Assembly (NCBI GenBank): GCA_033819885.1
Contig: JAQYUZ010000074.1
Span: 1 to 34,586 of the forward strand
Source of the DNA: Microbotryomycetes sp. JL201
Lineage: Eukaryota > Basidiomycota > Microbotryomycetes
Direction: 5' to 3'
DNA: 34,586 nt
Positions within the stretch are counted from its first letter, which is position 1. Every line of letters starts with the position of its first letter. This document shows positions 10,418 through 21,143 of the stretch, in pieces. Both the position numbers and the translations under genes were made by a program. Under the pieces are notes generated by a model that did not search any database, was not told the origin of the DNA, and saw nothing but the letters and a program-made list of their open reading frames with translations.

Positions 10418-12347
10418 TCATCCGCTTTCAGAGAGCGAGAATCTACCGACTGACCAACTTCGACCGGCAAGACAACCCACTCCAACGATCCAAAAGTAAC
10501 TCCAAACTCGCCAGTGCCAGCCTGACAAACGCTTCTTGTCACGGGACAAAGACGAAACAGCCGCCTCGATGATGACAGCGACGGCTTGCGCCATGAAAAA
10601 GATCCATCCTCCCCATCGTTCAGTAAATGACAACGAATGGACAGCGTGACCCGGATCAAGTTTCCATCGTGCAGAAAACAATGCTGTGTCCGACCCGGCG
10701 TCAGCCGCTGCGTTCGCCTAAATTCAAACGAGAACAGAACGCACCTTGGTCATGCAGCCAAGACGAGAGGGCAAAGACAGTGACAACGCCGGCGGCTCTT
10801 CCGACAGTCTTGCCAAAAACCGAGCCGATTACACGTGAGACGGGTTCGAATCCGACGGCAGTGAACGGGTCACGAAACAAGTGATGCCACCTAGGAAACA
10901 ACCTTCCGTCAATCTCGATGAAGGGGGGCAATGACCCTGGAGGCCCAAAGCTACGCAAGACTGACTGTTTGCTCCAGAACGTTGATACGTTTTCTGGCAA
11001 GAACGGCATCCAAAACAAGTCTGCCCACTCGCGTTCGTCAAACGGCAATCTCTTGCCGTTCGGCCATGTGATCAACGACGGCAAGCCCAAAATAAGTTTT
11101 GAGCCTTCGAATCCAATCAACATTTGAGCGTGCAGAGAGATGCCAACCGCGAGATATGACAATACGTTGGCGATCATTCGTGACTGGTCAAGCGTAACGA
11201 ACGGCGAAAGCCCGCCGTGAACGAGCACAGGTATGCGATCGTGTCGATGGATCATCAAGATCGTGCACACGTTTGAGATGATGTGGGACCGAACAAGACG
11301 CTTGAATGAGCGCCAGAGGAACCTCTTGCGGTCATTTGCAAAGTACACTGTCGGCAACGAATTGGGTTTCGGTCCAAAAGCGTACCCAACTCCGCGAAAC
11401 GTCATGACGAGGTGCATCGCGTCCTTGAATGCCGTCCAGAAGGATGTGCTGCCAGCGACGTTCAGCGCTTTGACTGTCTCGTCCTTTGCCACCGTTGCCG
11501 ACTTTGCCTCAGATTCGGCTGATTGAGCTACTGCGCGTAAAACTGGACTTTCTGGCGGGGTGTACAACCCGTTCTGACTCGTCTTTGCTCGACCGCTGAC
11601 CTGTCTGCGTCTGAGAGTGTGGCTGTCGTTTCTCGTCTTGTCGACTGACGCCCGTGGGCCACAGTCCGCCTCGTGCGAAGGAGCCACGTCATCAAAACCA
11701 ATCCATTTGTACCTCTCGAGGTCTGTCCTCGTGGCAAATTCTATTGCCTTGAGCATAAAGTTTGGTCCAAAGATGGCGAATCGGAAATTTGCTCCGATAG
11801 ACCATTCAATAGGCTGAACCCGCCACCAGAACGGAGCAACAGCTGCCAAAAAGAATGTTGCTGCTCCTGCGCACCATCTCAGCGTTGTCAAGAGGCGAGG
11901 CGGCAACGACGCGGCGATCGAAGGTTGCAAGAGCAGCGCCTGCGCGATGTAGAAGGGTACAAAAGTGAATGCTGGCCAGCTCGGAAGGGCAAATTGAGGT
12001 ACGACTCCCATTGTTGGAATGAATGTTGCGCCGTCTGGATAGCTCTGGCCGGGTGCAGCAAACGCCGAGGTGGTCCGAGCCCAGTTCGGTCGCCCGCTCG
12101 GCTGCGGCGCACGGGCGCGTTTGAGAGTAGAGGATGGCCAAGAGAGCAGCGAGGCACAAAAAGGCGTGCAAACAGAGTGGATTGCCGCGCTCGTTCGTCG
12201 ATCTAGGTTCCGGTGGCGGCGAAAGAACGTCTCGACCCAATGACGACCTCGGGCTTTTTCCTCCGTGCACTCTAAAGCTTCGGCGACAATACAGACTCGA
12301 AATAACACGAAACAGTGGGAGGGCAAATTGCCCTCGGTCGCTCCCAT
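10418..12347 (-). CDS. Membrane-bound O-acyltransferase, wax-synthase-like
   Basis: A polytopic membrane acyltransferase of the fungal wax-synthase-domain/MBOAT-like group; acyl donor and acceptor are unknown. Exons 12347-10966, 10890-10745 and 10683-10418 give 597 residues from the first ATG. Splicing out 10965-10891 (GTCAGT...CCTAG, branch ATTGAC) restores FWSKQWHHLFRDPF, the family signature FWGRRWHQ. The presumed catalytic His lies in FALSSWLHDQ near the second junction. Multiple hydrophobic segments are visible (WPAFTFVPFYIAQALLL, TTLRWCAGAATFFLAAVAPF, GGWIFFMAQAVAVIIEAAV). The N-terminal 112 residues look unlike protein, so translation may begin at Met 12011 (485 residues), or an unrecognised intron may lie there; another frame in that stretch encodes a hydrophobic helix. 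A GTCACGTGAC element sits about 30 bp upstream of the 12347 start. Confidence 0.78.
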
Positions 12348-12377
12348 TATGGGCTGATGATTCGCATGCACTGGCGG

Positions 12378-12387
12378 GTCACGTGAC
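12378..12387. promoter_or_regulatory. GTCACGTGAC palindrome (CACGTG E-box)
   Basis: Perfect copy in the 82-bp gap between the acyltransferase start (12347) and the DUF726 gene stop (12430), and identical to the element upstream of the aquaglyceroporin. If the acyltransferase really begins at 12011, the distance is about 370 bp. Confidence 0.5.
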
Positions 12388-12429
12388 TGTCAACAAGATC
12401 TATTGCTTTACAACCGAGCCTGCCGACGG

Positions 12430-14404
12430 TTAATCCAGGCCCTGACTTTTCTCTCTATTCATATTGACCCTGCTGATCAATTCGTGAGCCTCTTCCATTC
12501 TCCTTTCTCGAGTATCACCCTCGGCGACCCTATTTAAAATCTCGGTCACCTTGTCTCTCAGTTCGAGATGACCATGTACTAGATCGCTTGTGTCCACATC
12601 CCTCACACCTTCGATGTTGACTGGGGTCAGTGCTGCAATTCGAGGTGACAGCGTAAACAGTCTAGCTGCGATCGCAGCAACGTAATCATCCGTTGAATAC
12701 GTGTTGACGAGTTCGTGAGAAACAACGGACCGCGCCTTAGCCCATGCAAGTCTGGACGGGGATTCCGGAAGGGAAATGAGCGTTGCAGAATAGACGAGGT
12801 CGGACAGGCACCTTTCGTGCAACGTCAACAAGCAATGGAAGATGATGGTCGCTCCGGGTCCGTAGCCAATCTGGGCAGGGTTTCAAAACATAGAGTTGGT
12901 CAATTGGAAGTGGAACGAGCTGGGGAGGACACTCACAAGCACTGCAGGACGCTTGCCTTGTACTTGCTTCTCTAGAATTTCAGCCAGCAAGACACCAGCC
13001 TTCTTTGCCTTGTCGCGACAGCGTGTAAAGTCCGAATCGAGCATCAGCGTTGTCGTATTCCAGATTGTTAAAGGGAGAGCCACAGCAGCGTACGCAGCCG
13101 CCAAAGCCGTCTTTTTGACCAATTCGATGCCGCCCATTTTGATGACGTAGTTGCGAACATAATTATCTAGGGCCCGTCCTGCGCTGAGGAAGGCTTGTGA
13201 GTCGGCTTTGAGAGCGAAAACGTCGTTCTTGTTGTCGCGGAAAGTCGGTCGCCACGGTTCGACAGAGTCGGATTCGTCAATGAGGAAACCCGAGGCGACA
13301 ACTGCACAAAGTGAGTCAGTGGTGAGCAACGCTCAAAAATACCAAAGTACTTTCTTGTCGCTGTGAGTGATGGGATGCTTGGCACGTCATCGTTCTTGAT
13401 TGGCTCAAAGCTGACGTCCTCCAGACCCACCATCCGTCGATGGGTCCGGTAGCCAGCGAGCCCGCCTGAGCAAGCTCCAATCAGGTCTTTCTTTTCTTGA
13501 TCTTTGCGGTTTTTTCCGGGTGCTCACCTCCTCCCAGACCGAGAAGCGTGCCAAGAACGATCGCGCCTCCAGCGCCACTGAACGAAGCGATGCCCACGGT
13601 GCCCAAGACGCCAGCAATGGCTGGTGCAGCCAAACCGCCGGTCAAACCGATTGCGACACCCCCCAAAACGAAGCCTGCCCCCGTTGCGGCCCATTTGAGC
13701 GTGTTTGTTTTTTTGGCCGTCTCTTGCCTCACTTGCTGACTCGCCTCGTTCCACTTGCCTCCTCCAGCCGTAGAAGACTTTTCGCCCTGTTTCTCTTTTT
13801 CCTGCATCTCAAAGTACAAGTGCTGCGCCAGAACTTTTTCGGCTTCAACGACGGCCAAAGGTGGCAATCCGAGCACGGCGCAGGTCCGCATGATGAGACT
13901 GCGTGAGAGTGCCGTATATTTTAATGGCGGAGTCTCTTCCTTGTCTCGCTTTGGTTTCGCCTTTTCTTGTATCTCTTGAGCGTCGCCCACGACCAGCGCC
14001 AACGACACGAGCACCAATTCGAACGCGACTTGGTCTCGCTTGTCGTCCTCCAGTCCAAGTACTTCGCGCATATTGGTATCCAGCCCAGGATCGTCAGGTA
14101 AAGTTCTCATATCTATTCCCAAGTGTTTTGTCAACACTTGCAACCACCTCGTCGCGTTCTCGCTCGTTTCGTCCCTCATCCGAGCGACTCTTTGTTGTTC
14201 GAGGTCGAGTTCAGACTGGATTTGGGATCTTGACATTGCGTCTTGACCTTTATCTCGCTCCGAGGCAGGGTCAACGTCGCTCAAGGTGACGTGGTGAGTG
14301 AACCGGCCTGCCAACGCGTTCAAAACCGCAACTTTGGCACTGATGCACACGACGAGCTTCAACGGTTCTGACCACGAGTCTGCCCGTGACGTAAGGTCCG
14401 CCAT
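12430..14404 (-). CDS. DUF726 / TMCO4-like alpha/beta-hydrolase-fold membrane protein
   Basis: A homologue of the DUF726 family (animal TMCO4, yeast Mil1), membrane proteins with a C-terminal hydrolase fold. Exons 14404-13528, 13465-13343, 13301-12937 and 12870-12430; introns 62, 41 and 66 nt; 601 residues. Visible parts: a charged N-terminal helical region; a Gly/Ala-rich hydrophobic hairpin (ATGAGFVLGGVAIGLTGG, LAAPAIAGVLGTVGIAS); the family junction GGLAGYRTHRR and MVGLEDVSFEPI; the strand YFVVASGFLIDE; and the C-terminal fold with VNTYSTDDYVAAI and DTSDLVHGHLELR, which match the conserved Asp/His blocks. The nucleophile elbow reads IGYGPGA where the family has GYSLGA, so residue 459 is Gly instead of Ser. 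The 41-nt intron (13342-13302) is the shortest in the window but carries a CACTGAC branch site. The protein may be catalytically inactive. Confidence 0.82.
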
Positions 14405-14699
14405 GCTGGCTTTCAGACCGTGCCGAGGGCAACAGTTGCAGCAGGAAGCGAGCTACTTGAGCGTTGACGACGTCATCGCTGTCGATCCGCAGATCAATCA
14501 CGTGCAACACTACCCGAGCCCACTCGTGAGGATTTTGAAACAAATTGCACAGAGCGGATACTCGACCGCAGTGAAAGTGCTGAAAGTGCTGAATTTTGCC
14601 GGGAGCGGTCACGTGCTTGCGGACCAGCATCGTGGTTCTGCGGATTGACACGGAATTTCGACAGTATTGTCTCAATCTACTTTTGCCGTTCCTACTGCC
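14405..14699. other. Divergent intergenic region with two CACGTG boxes
   Basis: A 295-bp head-to-head gap between the DUF726 gene (-) and the small plus-strand gene, likely a shared promoter. It holds CACGTG at 14499-14504 and again at 14610-14615 (context GGTCACGTGC), and a short tandem duplication of AAAGTGCTG at about 14575-14592. Confidence 0.45.
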
Positions 14700-15164
14700 A
14701 TGCCATCGACTCGAAATGACGTCATCTCGCCCCAAGGAATTTGGCCTCGTCGCGCCGGTTCGCGTTCGTTGTCCACAGCGCAATCCGTGCATACCCCAGA
14801 CAATGTGAGTACAATGCAACCTATGCGGCCTCTTTGAAGAATGACCGGCCCTCGTGCATCGTAAAGGGCCACAGACGTTGGTCCCGGATCCGACTTAGGG
14901 ACGACCGAGCAGAACCAGTCCATCTTTACCTCGTCCAACACTGCAGAGCAGCAAGCTCGTCAAGCAAAGCTAGAGCACTGGACTAAAGCGACGACGAACG
15001 ACTCGAGACCGCTGAGCGAACGCGTTTCAGAAGCGACAATGGCGGCGAAAGAGTACTACAATGAGATGTACCACGGAGCAAAAGCTGATGGAGCTGTGGA
15101 GAGGGAAGACTTTAAAGGGTCATCAACGCAGAAGCTCTCAAGTGACGCGAGCAGCCAGGTTTGA
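14700..15164 (+). CDS. Small protein, possibly mitochondrial
   Basis: A predicted two-exon gene: exon 1 is 14700-14804, beginning MPSTRND and containing an Arg/Ser-rich stretch (PRRAGSRSLSTAQS) like a mitochondrial presequence. The donor is GTGAGT at 14805. Exon 2 runs to TGA at 15164, encoding AEQQARQAKLEHWTKAT, RPLSERVSEAT, KEYYNEMYHGAK and VEREDFKGSS. With the in-phase acceptor after 14912 the product is 118 residues; an acceptor after 14918 also keeps phase. A start at 14716 with an acceptor after 14866 would give a different N-terminus. The exon-2 frame is clearly protein-like, helical and charged. I do not recognise the family. A TGACGTCA sequence lies at 14717-14724 inside exon 1. Confidence 0.45.
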
Positions 15165-16323
15165 GCTAGCGGGCCAGGTGTGAAAGTTGTTGTACAACAT
15201 ATGGACGTGAGAAGGGCGGCGAGCGCTACAAGGAGGCTGTCCGTCGCTTGGCATACAAGTGGCCCGAATGTGCCGTTGCTATTGCGCCGATGTGACGGAC
15301 CTTGAACCGCTCATTAAACGGAAGGGGCTCGTGCATGAGGCTGTCAATGTCCTCTTCATGGTGCCAGCTCGCCTAGCTTTGAAGCCTGTTCAAGGCTCGT
15401 GCTAAATTCGCGTTGTAACCTGAATCAGATCGGAATTCCCGATGCCTGGTGGCGCCCAGCTTTCCAGATCCCTCCCCTCCTTGCCTGCTGTCGTTTCGCA
15501 AGCATGCAGCTTGATCAGACCGCGAGGCTTTGAATACTCCCATCTTGTGGGGTGCGTTGTCCTCGGAACTCTGATCGCTATGCACGGGACATTGATGGCA
15601 CGAAGGCTGGGTCTGGTTCGCTGCAGATTGTGACGTCTTGGGGGCTTTCTGGCTCGGAAGCTACAGTTGGGGAAATTTATTGAGACCCATTGCTCGACGC
15701 TTTTCCAGAGGAACCAAGAAGCTAGTCGAATATCGCCGCTCAGCTGACAAGTGCAGGGTTTCGTTGCTGTCCTCATCGCTTGCAGACAGAATTGAGATGG
15801 CTGTGTCTGTGCGCCACAGATTGTATACAAGTGCTACTATCCCCCGCATTCTGAAAAAGGGAGGTCCAGCCAGTGATTATGTCTGCAGGTGCTCCTCGCT
15901 CTTCGCGAGATCAGGCAAGCTGGCCGCCGTGCCCGCGATTCTTGCGCCCACTCTTCAAAATATTCTTCATGCACAATCACCAAATAAGTTGTGCTACATC
16001 GACCCCAAAAACTCATCTATGCCATCACCCGCTGATTCTTGAGCGGTGCTGGCTCCCGCTCGATCTCGATTTCGGTGTCGTGGCGAGTGCGAGATCGCGC
16101 ACAATGGTCGCTCGCGCAATGTATGCAAGAACCATTCCATTTTCGAGTTTTGTTCGTGTGATCTCGAAGCCAGGAAGACGAGCCGATGTAGTCACGTGAT
16201 TGTCGTCATTGATTGCTGCGGGCGAGAGGCAGTTGCTCGCGGCGCGACGAACGAGGGGCGCGCGCGCGGATTTCGGGCTCTGGGATCGCTTCATCGTTTT
16301 GATTCTGTCGTCCTCGGCTAACC
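15165..16323. other. 1.2-kb region without a confident gene
   Basis: No open frame here is convincing. Frames at 15402-15830 (-), 15638-16042 (+) and 16025-16357 (-) are mutually overlapping and low in protein character. Around 15230-15400 (+) two adjacent frames read like pieces of one alpha/beta protein: one gives RRLAYKWPECAVAIA, the next DVTDLEPLIKRKGLVHEAVN. They are separated by a frame change and followed by a stop, so a decayed gene is possible. The right end, with a GTCACGTGAT box, must include the promoter of the first bZIP gene. Confidence 0.35.
16191..16200. promoter_or_regulatory. GTCACGTGAT element (CACGTG E-box)
   Basis: Nine of ten bases match the GTCACGTGAC palindrome seen elsewhere in the window. 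It lies 124 bp upstream of the start of the first bZIP gene. Confidence 0.4.
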
Positions 16324-18205
16324 ATGTCGACCACATTATCGACCCCATTGCGTCCACACGGCATGGCGCTTCGCAGCAGCAGCAGCAGCGGCAAACGTGA
16401 GTCGTCCAAGAGCCCGTCCCCGCTCGAGCCTCGCCCGAGGCGCAAGGGCATTCGTAGATCCGTTCGATCGTAGCTGATGCACGCGTCTACTCGGGTCATA
16501 CGACGTACAGTCAACTCTCCAGCCTTGATGAGACCCGATCTCGAGCGATCTGCTACAAACTCGCCTTGGAGCAGGTTCCTCGAGCCGAGCTTGTTCACGG
16601 CCAGGTCCACAACGTCGGCAACCAGGTTCGACAAGGACGATCAGCCGGCGACGGATATCAAGCGAGAGGTTGATACAACGGGCATCTTTACACTCGAGCG
16701 CGAAAACAATCCGTTTGAGCAAAGCTTTTCATACTCAAAGCCCCCGAGCGAAGCCGCAGGGCTCGCGACCGAGTTTGACGACGATCAAGATGCATCGGTC
16801 CAAATCATCAACACTGTCTCGCTGAATTCAATCGCTCCTGAGATGACTGTTGATGACTCGAACGATTTGGTGTCTTCGGCTCGTCGTCGATCGGCCGGCA
16901 TCGGTGGCGCTCCATCTCGCCAGAGTTCGCGCTCGTCTTCGAGCTCAGTCGAGGCCCTGTCGTTATTCTCGGGTTCGACATCTGGGACAGAGCTGACAAA
17001 CGCCGACCTTTCGACCTCGTTGTCGTCTACCAAGCGAGTCGGCAGAGGCCAGGTGTTGCCTTTGTCGTCTTTCGATCGCCTGCATCAGCACCTCGCTGAA
17101 TCAACTCGCGCGACGACTCGAGCGCACTACCAACCTGCCCCGAACCCAATCAGCTTGCATGCGACTCACGCTCTTGCCGACTCGTCGACTTCTATCTTGA
17201 CCGTGAATTCAATTGGCGCAACAACCTCAACCAACGATCGCGGCCTGTTTACAGCTTTACAGCATGGTCCGTCGCAGAGCATGTGCCCAAGTACGATGGC
17301 GTTGGCAGACATCCAAGTTGGACCGGCAGTCGGTGGCGCTGGCCACGACGACGACGACGCTGACGCTCTCCCGCACACGACGAGGACGAGTGGACGAAAA
17401 CGCAAAGCGAGAGCTTTGTTCGATGACTCTGACTTGCCTGCGAGTGTGCTGGAGGACTCGGAAGGCGAACATGTTGAGAATGATGCAGACATGCTCGTTG
17501 GTGTTGTCCAGCGATCGAACTCGTCGTCGTCGCCCCGTCGGGCAAAGAAGCTTGTGTCCAGCATGGCTTCCGGTAGTCATACAACCAGTGGAACTCTCGG
17601 CCCGAGTGACGCGGGCGACAGTGCTGCGGAAGGCGAAGGTGGCGATGCGCCCGTTTCCAAAAAGGAGGGCAAGGCAGCCGCTTTAGAACGCAACAGGCTC
17701 GCTGCGATTCGGAGCAGGCAGAAGAAGAAAGAGCGCGTCGATGGTCTGCAGCAAGGTTAGTGAAATCGTTTGTTTTGATTGCGAGAACTGGACTGAGCTT
17801 TGGCGTATTTGTGCAGCCGTGACGAGTTTGACCACGTCGAATGCCCAGATGCAGACGCAAGCGCTGCAGCTGTACGATGAGGTTCAACAATTGCGTCAAA
17901 TGTTGTCGGCTATGCACCCGCCGACAGAGTGTCAGTGCAAGCACGTGCAAGGTTATCTCGCTCGAGAGCGCAAGGGACAAGGCATTCCGATGATTGAACA
18001 GATGGCCGGAGATGTTTTGACGCGGGCATTTGTGCCTGGTGTGACAGACGAAGTGACTGTCAAACCGAGCTCGCGCGATGGTGATCAAGTCGAGAGGTGG
18101 CGAGAGCAAGTTCGCAGAGAAAAGGAAGAGATGGAGCGCAAGGGCAAAAAAGCCAAAGTTGTTGATGAGTCGCACGCGATTCCGATCAAAAGGTCCAAGC
18201 GATGA
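16324..18205 (+). CDS. Atf1-like bZIP transcription factor (copy 1)
   Basis: A nuclear bZIP regulator of the ATF/CREB class. Exons 16324-16396, 16511-17755 and 17817-18205; introns 114 and 61 nt; 568 residues. The N-terminus SPWSRFLEPSLFT and NNPFEQSF resemble the stress-responsive N-terminal region of Atf1/Aft1 factors. The basic region ALERNRLAAIRSRQKKK shows the N-x7-R signature, followed by a heptad Leu zipper (AVTSLTTSNAQMQTQALQLY, then DEVQQLRQML) created by the second splice. Downstream is CQCKHVQGYLARERKGQGI, then a basic NLS-like end (PIKRSKR). Ser replaces the usual Cys next to the invariant Arg of the basic region. The middle is Ser/Asp-rich and presumably disordered. The next gene encodes a tandem paralogue with the same exon phases, so a duplication is likely. 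Confidence 0.88.
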
Positions 18206-18618
18206 GCGTCTCACCACGAAAGACGGGAGAGCTACTATACACGAGCTCGGATGAAATTAACACACATACGAAGGTTGTTTCCATAGTGTACATGTAACCA
18301 TTTTGATAACTGTGTGAATTTATCAGTCAATTTGTGGATTGCAGCCTCCTGTTTCTCGCCCCCGCGCGCACGCGAGCGCTCGACGAGGAGCACCCCATTC
18401 GAGCTCAAGCGAGAGCACCCGCAAGATCCCCAACGATCTGCTGCTCGTGAGCTCGAGGCGAGCGTGCACCCGCCCAAGCTCGGCTGCGGGCTCTTGCATC
18501 GCGTGCACAAAAGTCGGAACGAGATCGCGTGCGCGACCGCTCGCTCTCGTCTTGCGACCGTCGGACGCGATCGCCGTCTGCGGCATACGGACAAGTTGAC
18601 AACCACAGGCCCCACTAC
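18206..18618. other. Intergenic region between tandem bZIP genes
   Basis: A 413-base gap holding the 3' end of copy 1 and the promoter of copy 2. It is GC-rich, with many GCGCGC/GAGC runs, and several overlapping short frames on both strands reflect that composition rather than genes. No duplicated promoter block shared with the region upstream of 16324 is obvious by eye. Confidence 0.4.
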
Positions 18619-20828
18619 ATGTCGACGCGCCCGTTCTCACTGCGACGTAAGTGTATTTGCGGCTCTGACGGCATTGGCACGCGTCCTCGTTGTTGCCAGT
18701 CATGCCAAGATGAGCGCGAGCTGACTACTCGTGGTCTCTTTCTGTGTCGGATGCGCGCCTTTTTGATTGGTCATTGTCAGGCGGGTCCTCCAGCCCGCAC
18801 CCAACGACAACGCTGCCGAGCCTGACAAAGATTGGCTTGTCAACCGCGGCGGCAGCATCGACGACTCCGACAGGCATGCTCTCACCCGCACATCCTGGCA
18901 CGCCTGGCTCGACCTTGCCGGGCACACATTCGCCTGGAGGATCAGCTTGGCAGTCGTATTTGAGCCCGTCGCTTTTCACCGCTTCAGCTCTGCACGCTAG
19001 CACGAGCGATCTCCGAAGTACGAGCAGGCCACCGAGCCCCGGCTCAAATACCGCACACGACAAGCAGCAAGAAGTCAACTTGTTCGAACAAAGCTTTGGC
19101 GGCGCCCATGACGAGCGCATATCCTCGTCGGCCGTGGCGGGAGACATCTCAGGAGCTGCTGTCGCCGCCAAAGTTTCGGCAGTCGGTCGCCATGCTGGAC
19201 TCTCAGGCACAATGACTCCCGGTCGCGAATCCAAGTTGCGCAATGTCAGCTCTCACGTGCAAGCTGACGATGACGACGAAGACGAAGACGAGAACGTGCA
19301 AATGTTGTATGGCACTACACAAGGTGCCCGCGACGAAGCTGCTGCAGCTGCCGCGGCCGCTCTCGTCGGCGTGTTGTCTACTGCCAACCAAGCGCGACCG
19401 GCGCCGCCATCTTCAGCTGCTCCTCATTTGCCTAGACGACCGACGCTGCAAGAGTCGCGGTCGTCTGAACTTTCCATTGCAACTAGCGCAGCGAGCGTCG
19501 CCTCTCGTGTAACGACTTTGACCACGCCAGACCGCTCACCTCCACCATCAGCTATTTCCAAACCGACAGCGAAGGAGGACCATCACGAGCATTTTGACGG
19601 ACGGCATGCTATGAAACTTGATTTGCAAGACTTGTCGCTGACGCTGCCAGGACGTCAGTCGTCATCCTTTGCAAATTCGCCCTTGCCATCGTACCGGACA
19701 CACTTTGTCGGTGACGTCGCCATCGGTAGCGGAACTCGAACGCCAGACGTTATGGGCGGTGCGTCTGGCACATTGACACCGTCGTACCTGACGTCGAGCT
19801 TGACGAGGCTCGTGGATGAACCTGAAAAGGTTTTAAGTCCGCCGCTCGTTGTGGACATGAACGGTTACGTTCCAGCTAGTGCCACCCCAAGCGGACAAAC
19901 GTCAGTCATCTCTCATGTCACGTTGCCAAGTTTGCCGAGTCTGCCGACTTTGACGACGAAGACGACTACAACGACCTCGACGACGACCACAAGGCGTGGC
20001 AGGAAACCAAAATCTACTGCCGTCGCTCAAGAAGCTGTTGACGAAATTGTTGGCGAGCAAGACGACGACGATGACGAGTACACTGAACGACCGTCGGCAG
20101 GGCGACGGAACGGACATCTTGTGCACTCTCCTCAAGCTGGGTCTGTCGACAGAGGTAGTTTGGTGACAAACCTGCACGATGACGTTGACGAGATTGACGC
20201 GACGGCTGCTGGAAGCTCGTTCTTGACAATGGCAACGAACGGGACGGCGAAGCTTAGCGCGCTCGAACGAAACAGGATCGCCGCGAGCAAAAGTAGGAAA
20301 CGCAAGCGGGAGCGCATGCAGAACATGGAACAAGGTACGTGTGCACGGGCATTGGCATAACATCATATTGACGACGCTTCTTCAGTTGCGACGGACTTGT
20401 CGATGGCCAATGCCGCACTCCAAGCGACGGCACTGCAACTCAAGTCTGAATTGTTTGCGCTCCGCTCTCAGTTGACGATGATCCACCATGATCAGTCACG
20501 TTGCGAGTGCGCTCACGTTCAAGGCTACCTGAAGCGTGAGCGTTCTGGTCAAGGCATCTCGGTCATAGTTGAATTGAGCGGAGAGACGTTGAGTAAGCAG
20601 TATGGTGATGTTGGCAAATGGGGAAGGGGAGGTGGTGCAGATGCGAGTGCTGCTGATGATGACGTGGCTGGCGCCGAATTTGTCGAGGGAAGGTCCCCGA
20701 TGGGGACAGCGAAGACGAATGGGAGGACAGGCAGAGGGACTAAGAGGACGAGGGCCAATGCGGCGGCGAGTATGAGCGAGCAAGCTGCGTCACCGCTCGA
20801 TGTTGACGAGCTCGATTCGGACGCATAG
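18619..20828 (+). CDS. Atf1-like bZIP transcription factor (copy 2)
   Basis: A tandem paralogue of the preceding bZIP. Exons 18619-18646, 18781-20334 and 20386-20828; introns 134 and 51 nt; 674 residues. Both genes start MST, carry intron 1 after a few codons in phase 1, and place the last intron in phase 1 right after the basic region. Shared blocks: YLSPSLFTASA, VNLFEQSFGG, basic region ALERNRIAASKSRKRKR, zipper starting VATDLSMANAALQATALQL, and the tail CECAHVQGYLKRERSGQGI. The central part differs: Thr/Ser/Ala-rich, an acidic run near 174-186, and an AT-hook-like RRGRKPKS. The C-terminus ends with a basic RTGRGTKRTR stretch and an acidic tail. The likely role is a stress or developmental regulator binding CRE-like sites as homo- or heterodimer; that is inferred from class only. 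Confidence 0.87.
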
Positions 20829-21143
20829 TTTTGCGGCCAATGGGATTTCAAGTTTCCGGTCAAGAGTGGGTACGATTTTTCGGGGGTCTTGTACATGTAG
20901 CTGTCTTTTCTGGTGTAGCTCTTCCGTTGCTTCAGTATGTTATCAGAATTTCCCTCTGCGGTGTGCCAAGACATTTTTTTGGGGGGAAAGTGCGTGGGGA
21001 CGGGTCGATAACTCGTTGACAAACCGCTTCAGCTCGAGCAAAGCTTGCACGCCATCGTCATTCGATCGAAAGACTTGGTTTGGATTACGTTGATCGACAA
21101 TTTGCAGACTTGGTTCGGCAGCGGAACGGCGCCGCTCGAAACG
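20829..21143. other. Intergenic region, nothing recognised
   Basis: A 315-base gap between the second bZIP gene and the DUF3602 gene, both on the plus strand. It contains a T-run/G-run at about 20970-20987 but no motif I can assign. Confidence 0.4.

Noticed and set aside
10843-10853. GGTTCGAATCC, identical to a tRNA T-loop
   Set aside because: No acceptor stem, D-arm or anticodon arm can be folded around it, and on the minus strand it encodes part of the acyltransferase (VGFEPVSR). Coincidence.
14717-14724. Perfect CRE (TGACGTCA), possible target of the neighbouring bZIP factors
   Set aside because: It lies inside a predicted first exon, and another copy (9042-9049) is in epsin coding sequence. 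No promoter enrichment can be argued from two sites.
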